NCBI GenBank assembly: GCA_011391085.1
Contig: JAABRD010000013.1
Location: 37,881-101,880 of the forward strand
Direction: 5' to 3'
Length of the DNA stretch: 64,000 bases
From: Thiotrichaceae bacterium
GTDB taxonomy: Bacteria; Pseudomonadota; Gammaproteobacteria; Beggiatoales; Beggiatoaceae
Made by a program: the position numbers and the translations under genes. Positions 38,384 to 47,418 of this stretch are shown piece after piece (the stretch's first letter is position 1; each line of letters starts with the position of its first letter). The notes beneath the pieces are model-generated. The model was not told where the DNA came from, ran no database searches, and saw only the letters and a program-made list of their open reading frames with translations.

Positions 38384-38842
38384 ATGACGACCAAACTTAT
38401 CCGAACGTACCTAGACACCAGCGTGATTATTAAAGCCTTCCAAAAAGGTTTGAAAGTCAAGAACCCAGCTTTAGACATCATGAACTGCCCGCGTCGAGAA
38501 TTTGTCGTCAGCGATGTTTTGAAGATAGAATTACTTCCCAAACCGCGCTTTCACAAACAGGCTGAGGAATTGGATTTTTATGAACGATTTTTCCGACAAG
38601 CAGTTCTGCAAGTTGAAACCACTCCAGCCCTCATGGCCCGGGCTATCGACCTGGCAAGTCAATTCAACGTGGCTTCCTGTGACGCGCTTCATCTCAGTAT
38701 GGCTATTGAAGCCAACGTAGATGAATTTATTACTACCGAAAAACCCCAAAAGCCGTTCTTTCAGGTGACCGGGTTGAACTTTCGGATGACCTCTATTTAT
38801 GAACCTCAAGAACGGACAGACGTTATCGTCGTATCTCAATAA
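38384..38842 (+). CDS. PIN-domain ribonuclease, probable toxin
   Basis: 152 residues. N-terminal TYLDTSVIIKAF, central VVSDVLKIELLP, then SCDALHLSMAIEANVDEFITTEK give the conserved acidic positions of a PIN domain. A 20-residue tail follows the fold. Tightly spaced after the Sel1 gene. A 22-bp perfect palindrome between this gene and the convergent NHL-caspase gene may terminate both. Confidence 0.78.
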   Translation: MTTKLIRTYLDTSVIIKAFQKGLKVKNPALDIMNCPRREFVVSDVLKIELLPKPRFHKQAEELDFYERFFRQAVLQVETTPALMARAIDLASQFNVASCDALHLSMAIEANVDEFITTEKPQKPFFQVTGLNFRMTSIYEPQERTDVIVVSQ

Positions 38843-38904
38843 GTGTAGAGTGTAGTTGGAGAAGGTGGGCAAACCAAAGGACGTTTGCCCACCCTACACG
38901 GCTG

Positions 38905-38955
38905 TTGGAGTACGGAATTTATTCCGTTCCATGCGGAATAAATTCCGTACTCCAA
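38905..38955. terminator. 22-bp perfect palindrome between convergent genes
   Basis: Arms at 38905-38926 (TTGGAGTACGGAATTTATTC...) and 38934-38955, loop TTCCATG. It sits 7 bp from the stop at 38962 of the minus-strand gene and 63 bp from the plus-strand stop, so it could serve both as terminator. One arm recurs at 37570-37593. Confidence 0.6.
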
Positions 38956-38961
38956 AACCGC

Positions 38962-41900
38962 TTATTCCACCACCAACCCCGTTTCCCTCACCACTAAGTT
39001 CGGCCCCAGTGGCAACGTTAACCCTCTTCCCTTCGACACTCGAACCAAATACAATCGATACTCCCCTTTGGGAAGCGTCTCCTCTACCTTCCAATCAATC
39101 ACGGTTTCTCCCGTTCCAGACCACACTGGCACTGCTTCTGTTGCCTTGTCAAGCCGCACAAACGGTACAAATTGATTGAGTCCCGGCATCGCATAGGAAC
39201 TGCCATCGGGTAATCTTATCACCAAATATTGTTCCTCCGTGTCAGACAAGGGCGAGGGCAATTTCACTTGGACCGTCTCCCCAGTGTGATATTTTGCTTG
39301 CGAAGAGATTAACGGCAAACGTCGTTGTACCCAGGTCATTTTCGGGAATGATTTACGGCCTTCGGTATCCACGGCAGAGATGATTATCAGATAATCTCCT
39401 TCACTTTGAAACCCCGCATAACTGCCTTCATATTCACCCTTGTCATTGGGTTGCAACCCAATAGTGGTGGGGGCTTCTTGACAGTCACAAGGGGGGTTAA
39501 TCTCTGCCGTGACTTGTTGCACTTTACCCAGAGTATGAACCTCTTTTACCCAAAAGCTGGCGGTACTCGTCTCACCCCGTAACACTTGGGTCGGTGAAAT
39601 GTCACCCAACAGGGGGTCAGCGGCAGCGGTGACAATGCTGAGGCCCAGGCGAACTTTGGTAGCCACATTCTGGTCATCTTTTTCATCCCGAACCCCATTC
39701 CCATTAGCGTCATAATGAGGTTCCTGGTGGGTCACTTCCATCATGGTTTGTTTGGCCGTATTAAAGACTTTTAGGAGATTCGTTTCACCTTTGCGTACTG
39801 CCCGCCAAAAGGCTTCGGCGAAGAGGGGTTGCCATCCTTCAGGATTGGGGCAACCGTCTTCTCTGAGACTCGTGCTACTCATCACGATACGGTTTTTCTG
39901 CGCAGGTGGTGTTGAAACAGACCAGATTTGGTCGGATAACGTACCTTGGTAAATCACTACCACCGTGCCTGGTAGAGTGGCTTGCAAAGTGTCTAACCAC
40001 TCGTCTAGTTGTTCAAACGTCAGGGCTTCGGTGGCATTGAGTTGTATTGCTTCGTGCGCCTCTACTCCTTCCAGATAGATTATCAAATCTTGAGTCGGAT
40101 TGGTTTGTGCCCAGGTGAGAAGCGCAAATTTGATATTGTCCACGGTGGTTGGAACATCCATCCCAGGATTGGATAAGTTGCTAAGATAATAAATGTCCTC
40201 ATCGGTGTAACCTTGATATTTTAGAACCTTGTAAGCATCTTGGACCCGATGGGCCCCAGCAGACAATTCACCACTGATTAGAAGGACGCGGTGTCTTAGC
40301 GGGTTTTGTACCTGTACGGTGGTCCGTTGAGGCGAAGACGTGTTTCCCATCGAATCACGGGCATAGATGGCCAGCAAATGGGTCCCTTCCTGGTCAAATT
40401 TTGAATCACTGCCTTCCCAATGAGTCTTTGTTTCATCCACTGGCATTAATTCAAACGATGGTAAAGTTGTAATCGTATTGGGGGTGTCTGTTCGTGTGAG
40501 GTCTGTTGGAGAACGCACCTGACCCCAGACTCTCGTTACTTCATTCACACCCTTGACTTCTGCCGTAATCGTAGCAGTCGTAGCAGGTTGACGAAGGACT
40601 TGAGGTGGCACTTCAGTAATCTTGGGCGCCTGATTATCGGTGAACGTACCATTACCAATGAATATTTTTTGGCGAGTGACCGCCTCCACGTCGGTGGCTT
40701 CATTACCTTCGGCATTGCCATTGGTATCCAACAGTGGCGTTTGAGTTTGCAACGCAGTCCAGTTACCCAAATAGTTCACTTTGTCACTGGTGTCGATAAA
40801 TGCTTTGCCAATATCCACGCCTTTGAGAATCTCATCCCAAAATAAGAAGGAGAAAGATAAGTTTCCATTGTCGTTAAAATACGCTTTTTGGTCCGCGGTG
40901 GCACTGGTTATCACCAGACGATTTTGGCCCGCGGGTGGAACAAAATGGGGCAGAAAACTGCCTGATTGACAGGCATCATAGATAATCTTGACCTTCCCGT
41001 TTTTCCCTTGTTGCCAGGTATTCAACCAGTCACTCAATTCTTTAGGGGTCAGGGTTTCCATCGCACTGAAGGAGAAAGTTTCGCGACCACCGTGGTCAGT
41101 TAAATATAGGGTGAGGTTATCAGTGTCATTGGCCCATTGGGTAATCGCTTGCTGTTGTAAATTCGCCTTGGTCGAGGTAGCGTCCACATCATCAAACTCG
41201 CCGTTGTCGTCAAGGTCAAGGTCGGTTTTCGCATTTAGGTAATAAATGGTATCTTTCGTAAAACCTTGATAAAGCAACGCCTGGTAAGCAAAGTTGGAGA
41301 CCATTTGCGTGGCATTCCATAAGGAATCACCTTCACCCAGACCACCCGCCACAATAATGGCTTTGCCAACGTCATACAGCGTTTTGTTGAAAATTTGGAG
41401 GCGGTTAAAAAATAAGTCTATAAAATAAACTTGGTCGCCGTTAGGAGTAACCGCTAACGCCCCCTGACTCCCCAATTGACCAGGATTCGTGCCAAATTCT
41501 CCCCATTGGGTCACAAACTCACCCTCCGTCGTAAATTTCTGAATGCGATAATTGCCGCCATCATAGACGTAAATGTTACCCACTTCATCGGTGGCTAACG
41601 TGGTAGGAAATTGCAATTGACCCTCGTCACGACCTTGGGTCCCCCATTGTTTTATAAACTTGCCGGTTGTCGTGAACTTTTTGATATTATGCTGGTCCAC
41701 ATCGGTGATATAAACATTATCGTGGTTATCCACTTTAATGGTCAAGGGAAGACCAAACTCACCTTCTTTTCCCCAAGTGGTGAGAAACTTGCCCTTAGAA
41801 GAGAATTTATGAATCACCTTTTGGACACTGTCCACCACATAAACATTATTGCGTTGGTCAGTGGCGATTCGGGTGGGCAGATAAAAACTGCCAGGGTCGT

Positions 41901-43428
41901 TACTGCAAGCCAATGCTTCCGCTTGTTGAATCATGGTCTGAGAACAACTTGATTCTCCTTCTGGGGGAACAAGCCAAGTACAATAAAATTGGACCAACCC
42001 AGGAATATCGCAACTTAAATCACCCCATTGGGTAATAAAGTCGCCACTCGCTGTGAATTTTTGAATGCGTATGGTGCCGGCGTCCAAGACATAAACATTA
42101 TCTTCTTGGTCAATAGCGAGACTGAGGGGCGCCAAAAATTCTCCTGGCCCATCACCTAACTTACCCCATGACGTCACCCACCGACCGGTACTATCCAATT
42201 TGACAATGCGCTGGTTAAGCATATCAGTGATGTACAGATTACCGTCACGGTCTCGGACCATATCCATAGGAAAGTGCAATTGCCCAGGCCCATTCCCAAA
42301 GTTGGCCCATTGACTGAGTAAACGACCGTCGGGCGTATATTTCCGAATCGAGTCATTGGGGTAGTTGAAACCGACATAAACATTATTTTGGGCATCCACT
42401 GCAATACTGGACGGTGAGAAATTGAGTGTCTTGAATAGCCACTGCCAATCTATCCTGAAAAAGAAATAGTTCATGTAATCTGGTATCTGGAGTCCTCCCA
42501 GTTTAACAAACTGCTGAAACACAAAGATTGGAGAATGGGTTAGTTTCTCCAAACCAGGGGGTGGCGGTTCAACCCAACGTGCCAAGAGTTCACCTTCTGA
42601 GGTGAATTTTTGAATACTGGGCACACCAGAATCTACCACATAGACATTGTCTTGACTATCCACGGCGATGTCGGTAGGAAACAGGAAGTTTCCAGGTTGG
42701 TCACCGGTGCCTCCCCAAGTCTTCACTAAAGTGCCTTCTAAAGTATATTTTGAGATGTGCCTAGAATGAAGCGTGTAAATGTAATCCGTGCTTATCGCCA
42801 CTTCTCCTCCCTCAGTTTCAACAAGTGGCCATTGGTCAAGCAACTGACCGTTGGGGGTCAATTTGAGTATTTCGCCTGGAGAAGGAGGGGACTGTCGAAA
42901 TAGATACACATTGTCTTGACGGTCTATGGCTATGCCATTTATACCCATATTCTCTTTTTCATGTAAGAGTAGCGTTTGATTAAAGGCAGTCCACTGTTCG
43001 GAAGTTATGTCGTTACCGTAAGCATCAAACTTGTGTATTACCGTTTCAGTGGTTCGTGAATCAGTAAGTGACGATTCTTCGTCTTTGATACGATGCGAAT
43101 ATGCCACATAGACATTTTCTTGACTGTCTATAGCAATCTCTTGAGGCCACCACTGTTCTTTGTCTTGCGGCCCACTGAATTTGCCAAACTCCGTGATATA
43201 ATGACCCTCTAGGTCAAATTTCTGAATGCGGAAAGTCCCGTATTCAGTGACATAGAGATGACCTTGTGGGCTAACCGCCATATACCAAACACCCCCAAAA
43301 TGCCACGGTTGAGGCAACAGCGGCCAGAGGCGTTCAAAGCGGTACACTTCTTGAGTGGTGGCCAGGACGGGAGGGGCCTGGAAGAGGAGGTAGGGGAGGT
43401 AGCAAAGTAGTAGAGTGAAGTGTTTCAT
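38962..43428 (-). CDS. Large exported NHL-repeat protein with one active-looking and one degenerate caspase-like domain
   Basis: 1488 residues. Signal peptide about 1-24. Residues 40-690 contain roughly a dozen NHL repeats (PTDIAVDSQDNVYVVDSG, FHFPMDMVRDRDGNLYITD) forming beta-propeller blades. A caspase-like protease domain (about 710-900) has catalytic-type H779 (YLTDHGG) and C820 (DACQSGSF). An Ig-like region follows, then a second domain of the same shape (about 1030-1195). There the His position reads YLEGVEAHE and the Cys position IYQGTLSDQ, so it is a pseudoprotease. Another Ig-like region precedes a C-terminal domain (KYHTGETVQVKL, LPKGEYRLYLVRVS) shared with the protein at 31798. Probably secreted or surface-attached. 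Confidence 0.85.
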   Translation of the reverse strand: MKHFTLLLCYLPYLLFQAPPVLATTQEVYRFERLWPLLPQPWHFGGVWYMAVSPQGHLYVTEYGTFRIQKFDLEGHYITEFGKFSGPQDKEQWWPQEIAIDSQENVYVAYSHRIKDEESSLTDSRTTETVIHKFDAYGNDITSEQWTAFNQTLLLHEKENMGINGIAIDRQDNVYLFRQSPPSPGEILKLTPNGQLLDQWPLVETEGGEVAISTDYIYTLHSRHISKYTLEGTLVKTWGGTGDQPGNFLFPTDIAVDSQDNVYVVDSGVPSIQKFTSEGELLARWVEPPPPGLEKLTHSPIFVFQQFVKLGGLQIPDYMNYFFFRIDWQWLFKTLNFSPSSIAVDAQNNVYVGFNYPNDSIRKYTPDGRLLSQWANFGNGPGQLHFPMDMVRDRDGNLYITDMLNQRIVKLDSTGRWVTSWGKLGDGPGEFLAPLSLAIDQEDNVYVLDAGTIRIQKFTASGDFITQWGDLSCDIPGLVQFYCTWLVPPEGESSCSQTMIQQAEALACSNDPGSFYLPTRIATDQRNNVYVVDSVQKVIHKFSSKGKFLTTWGKEGEFGLPLTIKVDNHDNVYITDVDQHNIKKFTTTGKFIKQWGTQGRDEGQLQFPTTLATDEVGNIYVYDGGNYRIQKFTTEGEFVTQWGEFGTNPGQLGSQGALAVTPNGDQVYFIDLFFNRLQIFNKTLYDVGKAIIVAGGLGEGDSLWNATQMVSNFAYQALLYQGFTKDTIYYLNAKTDLDLDDNGEFDDVDATSTKANLQQQAITQWANDTDNLTLYLTDHGGRETFSFSAMETLTPKELSDWLNTWQQGKNGKVKIIYDACQSGSFLPHFVPPAGQNRLVITSATADQKAYFNDNGNLSFSFLFWDEILKGVDIGKAFIDTSDKVNYLGNWTALQTQTPLLDTNGNAEGNEATDVEAVTRQKIFIGNGTFTDNQAPKITEVPPQVLRQPATTATITAEVKGVNEVTRVWGQVRSPTDLTRTDTPNTITTLPSFELMPVDETKTHWEGSDSKFDQEGTHLLAIYARDSMGNTSSPQRTTVQVQNPLRHRVLLISGELSAGAHRVQDAYKVLKYQGYTDEDIYYLSNLSNPGMDVPTTVDNIKFALLTWAQTNPTQDLIIYLEGVEAHEAIQLNATEALTFEQLDEWLDTLQATLPGTVVVIYQGTLSDQIWSVSTPPAQKNRIVMSSTSLREDGCPNPEGWQPLFAEAFWRAVRKGETNLLKVFNTAKQTMMEVTHQEPHYDANGNGVRDEKDDQNVATKVRLGLSIVTAAADPLLGDISPTQVLRGETSTASFWVKEVHTLGKVQQVTAEINPPCDCQEAPTTIGLQPNDKGEYEGSYAGFQSEGDYLIIISAVDTEGRKSFPKMTWVQRRLPLISSQAKYHTGETVQVKLPSPLSDTEEQYLVIRLPDGSSYAMPGLNQFVPFVRLDKATEAVPVWSGTGETVIDWKVEETLPKGEYRLYLVRVSKGRGLTLPLGPNLVVRETGLVVE

Positions 43429-43496
43429 AGTAAGTTCCTGTTGTGTAGAAGAAACTAAGTTTTTGGAACAAACTTAGTTTCTAAAAGTGGCAAACG

Positions 43497-43775
43497 TTAG
43501 TAAATGTTTTGTTGGACATTATGGTGTAGTACATACAAATTCCGCAAGTATCCTTTTTCAATGTCGCATTCAGTTTGTTTAGAAATGCGATGTTGCAAAC
43601 TCAACTGGTTGACCGCGGAAATCACACGGGTGCGCGAATAACCGCTACGTTTGGCCAGTTCATTGTAACTGATAAAAACCGCCTGATTATCATTGGACAG
43701 TTTTTCTAGCGTCTGATAAATCACGGTGGTAGCCTGGAACCTTGATTTAGAAAAATGTGTAGTTGCTGTGTTCAT
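43497..43775 (-). CDS. Small winged-helix DNA-binding protein
   Basis: 92 residues from the ATG at 43775, 8 nt downstream of TAGGG; longer in-frame starts exist up to 43808. The central region VFISYNELAKRSGYSRTRVISAVNQLSLQHRI is a helix-turn-helix with the second helix SRTRVISAVNQL, followed by an aromatic wing (YLRNLYVLHH). It resembles small MarR/plasmid-replication-type wHTH proteins, without a sensor domain. It may regulate the adjacent surface-protein genes; that is inference. Confidence 0.6.
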   Translation of the reverse strand: MNTATTHFSKSRFQATTVIYQTLEKLSNDNQAVFISYNELAKRSGYSRTRVISAVNQLSLQHRISKQTECDIEKGYLRNLYVLHHNVQQNIY

Positions 43776-43907
43776 GGTCATAACCCTACTCGTTGGAAAA
43801 TTAGACACCTGTTTGCGTCATGAGTTTATAAGAGTATATAGACCACTGGACTGTTTAAGTTGTTAGGGCGTTTGCCAAATTATTTTCACACCTTACGCAA
43901 GAGGTAG

Positions 43908-43945
43908 TAAGAAACTCAGTTTGCTTTACGAAACTGAATTTCTGA
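43908..43945. terminator. AAACTCAGTTT-AAACTGAATTTC palindrome after the nuclease gene
   Basis: GAAACTCAGTTTGC and ACGAAACTGAATTTC, directly beyond the stop at 43946. The same AACT(A/C)AGTTTC family is at 14554, 43450-43483, 49351-49382, 51930-51941/52107-52137 and 60415-60451. Confidence 0.5.
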
Positions 43946-44926
43946 CTACCCTAAAGAGTCCACCACGTCCATGGCCAGCCCCGTCATCTCAGTAATCACG
44001 TCCACAGCCATGCCAGTCTTGCGCAACTTTTGGGCAATAGCCATCTGGGCTACTATTTCTCCTTCTTGAAGTCCTTTTTGAAGCCCTTCCTCAAGTCCCT
44101 TTTGGAGCCCCTCTTGAAGTCCTTTTTGAACTCCCTCCTGAAGTCCTTTTTGAAGCCCTTCCTCAAGTCCCTTTTGAACTCCTTCCTGAACTCCTTCACG
44201 TCGTGCCGTTTGAATCACGTCTCTATCGGTAGCAGTATTCAGCAAAAATTGTTCATAATGACGACGTTCCTCTGGAGTCATCGATAACAGGGTCAATTTG
44301 GCTTGGGCTTTGTCAATATGTTTGGCCTTAAACTCCGGGCGGGTGGCCGAGTGTTTCAGCAGATAAATCCATTCATCTAAGTCCGAGGCAATCACGTCTT
44401 CAAAACTCTCGACGTTGATGAAGTAATACTCTGGGAAGATGTTTTGTTCGCGCCATTTCCCATTCCCATCCATTAACCGCCGCAATTTCAACGGCTGGTG
44501 AGTATGTATTCCTTCAAATTCCGTCTGGCCATGATAGACATAGTCTTTCCCCAATCCCAAATTGAAGTAGAGGATGCTAATCGAAATCACTTTTTTCACG
44601 TCCCGATAATCGCCACCCAATTCCAGGTGTTCGACAATCGTCTTGGACACGCCAAATAACACTCGTTCTAAGTAGGCGGTCATGCGTTGGTTTTGAACTT
44701 CGATAATGAATTGGCGTTGTTGACTGTCTTTGACCAGTAAATTGACACGATTGAATTTTTGGTCGAAGTCTGCTTGATTCGATTCCGTGTCCAACAATTC
44801 CAGAATCGAAATATCTTCCTTGAGAAGGGCACTTAAAAAGCCTTCTAAAATGTCAAAATTGGCTTTGTCACGTAAGACCGTTTTGATCGCCCAATCAAAA
44901 CGAATCAGTTTGGTTTCTGAGTTCAT
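43946..44926 (-). CDS. Rpn/PD-(D/E)XK nuclease-family transposase-like protein
   Basis: 326 residues from the ATG at 44926 with GAGGAG upstream; a longer frame to 44977 runs into a palindrome. It starts FDWAIKTVLRDKANFDILEGFL, and RVNLLVKDSQQRQFIIEVQ gives the D...ExQ core of a PD-(D/E)XK nuclease. The middle shows IFPEYYFINVESF, typical of the Rpn/YhgA-like group, whose members promote recombination or act as nucleases. Residues about 237-290 are a repetitive EGxQKGLxEG coil. Rpn genes are frequent in repeat-rich genomes. No terminal repeats mark it as a mobile element. Confidence 0.85.
   Translation of the reverse strand: MNSETKLIRFDWAIKTVLRDKANFDILEGFLSALLKEDISILELLDTESNQADFDQKFNRVNLLVKDSQQRQFIIEVQNQRMTAYLERVLFGVSKTIVEHLELGGDYRDVKKVISISILYFNLGLGKDYVYHGQTEFEGIHTHQPLKLRRLMDGNGKWREQNIFPEYYFINVESFEDVIASDLDEWIYLLKHSATRPEFKAKHIDKAQAKLTLLSMTPEERRHYEQFLLNTATDRDVIQTARREGVQEGVQKGLEEGLQKGLQEGVQKGLQEGLQKGLEEGLQKGLQEGEIVAQMAIAQKLRKTGMAVDVITEMTGLAMDVVDSLG
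44062..44215 (-). repeat. 12-bp tandem repeat tract inside the Rpn gene
   Basis: Units of AAGTCCTTTTTG / AAGCCCTTCCTC type encode the EGLQKGLQEG coil. Near-identity between units suggests recent expansion by slippage; length may vary between cells. Confidence 0.75.
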
Positions 44927-44945
44927 TTGAAAATCTCCTCTTATG

Positions 44946-45021
44946 GTAGGGTGGATTAAGCGAAGCGTATCCACCACCTTTTGCAGATTTTGGTGGATAC
45001 GCTTCGCTTAATCCACCCTAC
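44946..45021. repeat. 31-bp perfect inverted repeat (GGTGGATTAAGCG family)
   Basis: Arms 44946-44976 and 44991-45021, starting GTAGGGTGGATTAAGCG. It lies 19 bp upstream of the Rpn start codon. Relatives at 22644 (half) and 47448-47523. Confidence 0.9.
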
Positions 45022-45039
45022 GAGAGAGTAACCGTCACC

Positions 45040-45072
45040 AAACCTGACAGGTCTTAAAGACCTGTCAGGTTT
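45040..45072. terminator. Hairpin of the ACCTGACAGGTCT family
   Basis: AAACCTGACAGGTCT and complement around TAAA, 12 bp beyond the stop at 45085 of the minus-strand gene. Confidence 0.5.
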
Positions 45073-45084
45073 AACGGCGGCGGG

Positions 45085-45867
45085 CTATTTCACGACCAAT
45101 TTGCCCGCCTTAACTATCTTCAAAATTTCTTTGATGGCTTTGGTAACCAACGCTTTGTGAATGGCGTTTTTACTATTGGCCTTTAACGTGCGGGCCAGAA
45201 TTTTGTCAATAAAACCCTTTTGCTGTTTAGTCAAGACAATGGGTGTTTGATTGGGGTCAATGTAGGTATAGAAATTTTTCGCCTCATTCAAATCCGCCGT
45301 GGTGACTTGGTCAAGCAACAGATTCGTCAAAGTGGTGATTTCTGTTGCAGTAAAGACATTGTTAGTAATCCGATTGACAACGGCCTGGACTTTCTGGAAG
45401 TCAGCTTTGGAGATAACCAAAGAGATGATCCCTCTAGTGGGTCTGGAGAGAGGATTCTCATTGACTGCCGTCATCGTAAATTTCCAGGGTTCGGAAGACT
45501 CTTGTTCTAACTGCACTTGATAAGATTGCGGTTGACCAGTGGTAGTGGCGACGTTTACACAGGGTAGCAGAAGCAAGCCAGTGGCCACGAGATAAGTCGC
45601 CTGACAGTTTGACATCTCCTGAATGTCTGGATTAGTAGAGAATTGTTCCAGCATAAATTGCCAAGGAACGGCTTCTGACAGTTGTTGCAACACCAGTGCT
45701 TTCGAACTGGTGTCGCCCGCTGAGTCAAACACGGCGGTACAGGGGATGAGGAGTTTGCCAGTGTCAGGCAAATAAGTGGCTTGACAAGCGGTATCTGTGG
45801 CACTAGCAGTGGTGGCGGATAGTCCGCAGAGAGTTAGGGTAGCGAGTAATCGTTTGGTAGGTTTCAT
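45085..45867 (-). CDS. Exported protein with duplicated Cys-containing motif
   Basis: 260 residues from the ATG at 45867; the six-residue extension to 45885 would spoil the signal peptide. Signal peptide MKPTKRLLATLTLCGLSATTASA. The mature N-terminus has two copies of a CQATYLxxTGxLLxPC motif (about 28-50 and 80-100), each probably a disulfide-closed beta hairpin. The C-terminal 120 residues are lysine-rich and helical. No known family recognised. It sits in the surface-protein block between the nuclease and the DUF1554 gene; function unknown. Confidence 0.65.
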   Translation of the reverse strand: MKPTKRLLATLTLCGLSATTASATDTACQATYLPDTGKLLIPCTAVFDSAGDTSSKALVLQQLSEAVPWQFMLEQFSTNPDIQEMSNCQATYLVATGLLLLPCVNVATTTGQPQSYQVQLEQESSEPWKFTMTAVNENPLSRPTRGIISLVISKADFQKVQAVVNRITNNVFTATEITTLTNLLLDQVTTADLNEAKNFYTYIDPNQTPIVLTKQQKGFIDKILARTLKANSKNAIHKALVTKAIKEILKIVKAGKLVVK

Positions 45868-45923
45868 AGTAAAGTGGTGTCTCAATGTGAGTCATGGTAA
45901 TATTCCCTCAAACATGTACAATT

Positions 45924-45961
45924 TCCTCTGGAACGCAATAATTCTTAATTGTGCTCCAGAG
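45924..45961. repeat. CCTCTGGA-TCCAGAGG palindrome with AATTCTTA core
   Basis: CCTCTGGAACGCAATAATTC and its complement. Flanked on both sides by ACATGTACAA. Confidence 0.75.
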
Positions 45962-46043
45962 GACATGTACAAATTTACGGGAATACGACATGATAATAAA
46001 TGTAGAGTGGGCAAATGTTTTTTTGCCCACCAAATTAATTTGT

Positions 46044-47360
46044 CTAACGCTTTTCCCGAAAATAAGCAATACACAATTTTCCACCTGTGGCGATAATGTT
46101 ACCATCGACGCAGTCATGATGTCCTCCCCAGCTACTAAACTCCGACCCTGGATCTGGTTCAGGTGTCAAGGTCACGGTAGTGAGAGTTTTCACCATATCA
46201 GTACAGGCGTCGGGATTGCAAATGGCATAGGGTCCCTCTACGTCATCAAAAACGTGTACACAATCAGTTGTATGACAGGCAATGCCGATGTTACTTTTCA
46301 CCGTCCCACTCCCACTCCCGTCAACTTCCACAAACACAGGCCAGTCGGAACGCAACGAGGGTGTGGTGTAAGTTGTAGAAGTGGTTGTAGAAGTGATTGT
46401 AGAAGCGGTTGTAGAAATGGTTGTGGGAATCGTCGAAACCGTTTGTGGAACCACGGTTGGACAGGCCGCAGTGGTAATATCCTTGGCGAGTAACGTCACC
46501 AGACCCGTTTTAAGTTCACAATGAGAAGTCGTGCCACAGGGTAAGCCGACATCCTCAAAGTTATCTTGAAGTATCGCCTCGGTGGAGACAATTTCAACAC
46601 CATTGCAAAAAATTTTAGGGTCCATATTGCCATCCGTCGGTGGAACGGGTGGTTCAGACGGTGGCGGATCCGATGGTGGTGGGTCAGACGGCGGTGGTTC
46701 TGAAGGTGGTGGGTCAGACGGCGGTTCAGCATCGTCAGTATGTGTCGGATTATAGGCAACGCATAACACATTCAATGTGACCTGCACATCCACATTTATG
46801 CCGAAAAATGACAGCGTGAATAAGCCTGAAGATACTTGACAGGCTGGAAAAGCTAGGTCAAAATCTATCCACCAAGAAGTAGTATGGTCACCTAAGCCCA
46901 CTCCACCAAATTGTTCCCCCGCATCAGTTGACCAACCCGAACAGTTCTCGCTATTCAAAGCCCCCGCCGCGGTCGAACCAGACCACCATGAGGCGCCTTT
47001 CATTCCTGCCACTGCCACACCTAACGAAGTGCGCAGAGAACCGGTCAGTAACTCATTCCAGTTGTTGGCAATCAAAACGTCGGTGGTCCCGACGATAGAT
47101 TCATCGCTAGGAATTTTATAGTTAGCAGGCATATCCCGGATTTCGTCAGTCCCATCGACGGAGAGAAACGCACGGGCTTGCGCATATCTGCTGGGTTGTG
47201 AACTTGCACACAGTGCATCAGCACTGGCCCGCCCGCCTAAGTTGCCATTATGGGGGCCTGCATTGTACATGAGAATATCCGCCTTGGCAGAGGCAGGCAG
47301 GCCGTTGAGACAGAAAGTCAGGCTGAGAATACAGCAGTTAAGCAAATGGATGGGTTTCAT
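46044..47360 (-). CDS. Exported DUF1554 protein with Pro- and Thr-rich linkers
   Basis: 438 residues with AAGGAG upstream. Signal peptide about 1-28 (ending ASAKA). Residues 30-200 match DUF1554, a lectin-like domain (YNAGPHNGNLGGRASADALC, SGSTAAGALNSENCSGW). A proline linker of PPSDPPPSEPP units spans about 215-245. A Cys-containing domain follows, then a Thr/Ser tract (TISTTASTITSTTTSTT), then a C-terminal domain with GSGTVKSN, FSSWGGHHDC and CIAYF like bacterial beta repeats that carry GW/C motifs. The linkers suggest a stalked surface adhesin. Confidence 0.78.
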   Translation of the reverse strand: MKPIHLLNCCILSLTFCLNGLPASAKADILMYNAGPHNGNLGGRASADALCASSQPSRYAQARAFLSVDGTDEIRDMPANYKIPSDESIVGTTDVLIANNWNELLTGSLRTSLGVAVAGMKGASWWSGSTAAGALNSENCSGWSTDAGEQFGGVGLGDHTTSWWIDFDLAFPACQVSSGLFTLSFFGINVDVQVTLNVLCVAYNPTHTDDAEPPSDPPPSEPPPSDPPPSDPPPSEPPVPPTDGNMDPKIFCNGVEIVSTEAILQDNFEDVGLPCGTTSHCELKTGLVTLLAKDITTAACPTVVPQTVSTIPTTISTTASTITSTTTSTTYTTPSLRSDWPVFVEVDGSGSGTVKSNIGIACHTTDCVHVFDDVEGPYAICNPDACTDMVKTLTTVTLTPEPDPGSEFSSWGGHHDCVDGNIIATGGKLCIAYFREKR

Positions 47361-47418
47361 GGTAAAATCTCCTTATGAAAAATTTTAAAAAAGTTTAGAG
47401 TGATGGCTTTAGCCGCAA

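Noticed and set aside
43946..44926. Rpn nuclease as a classical transposon
   Set aside because: No terminal inverted repeats or target duplication flank it; the adjacent palindrome belongs to a dispersed family.
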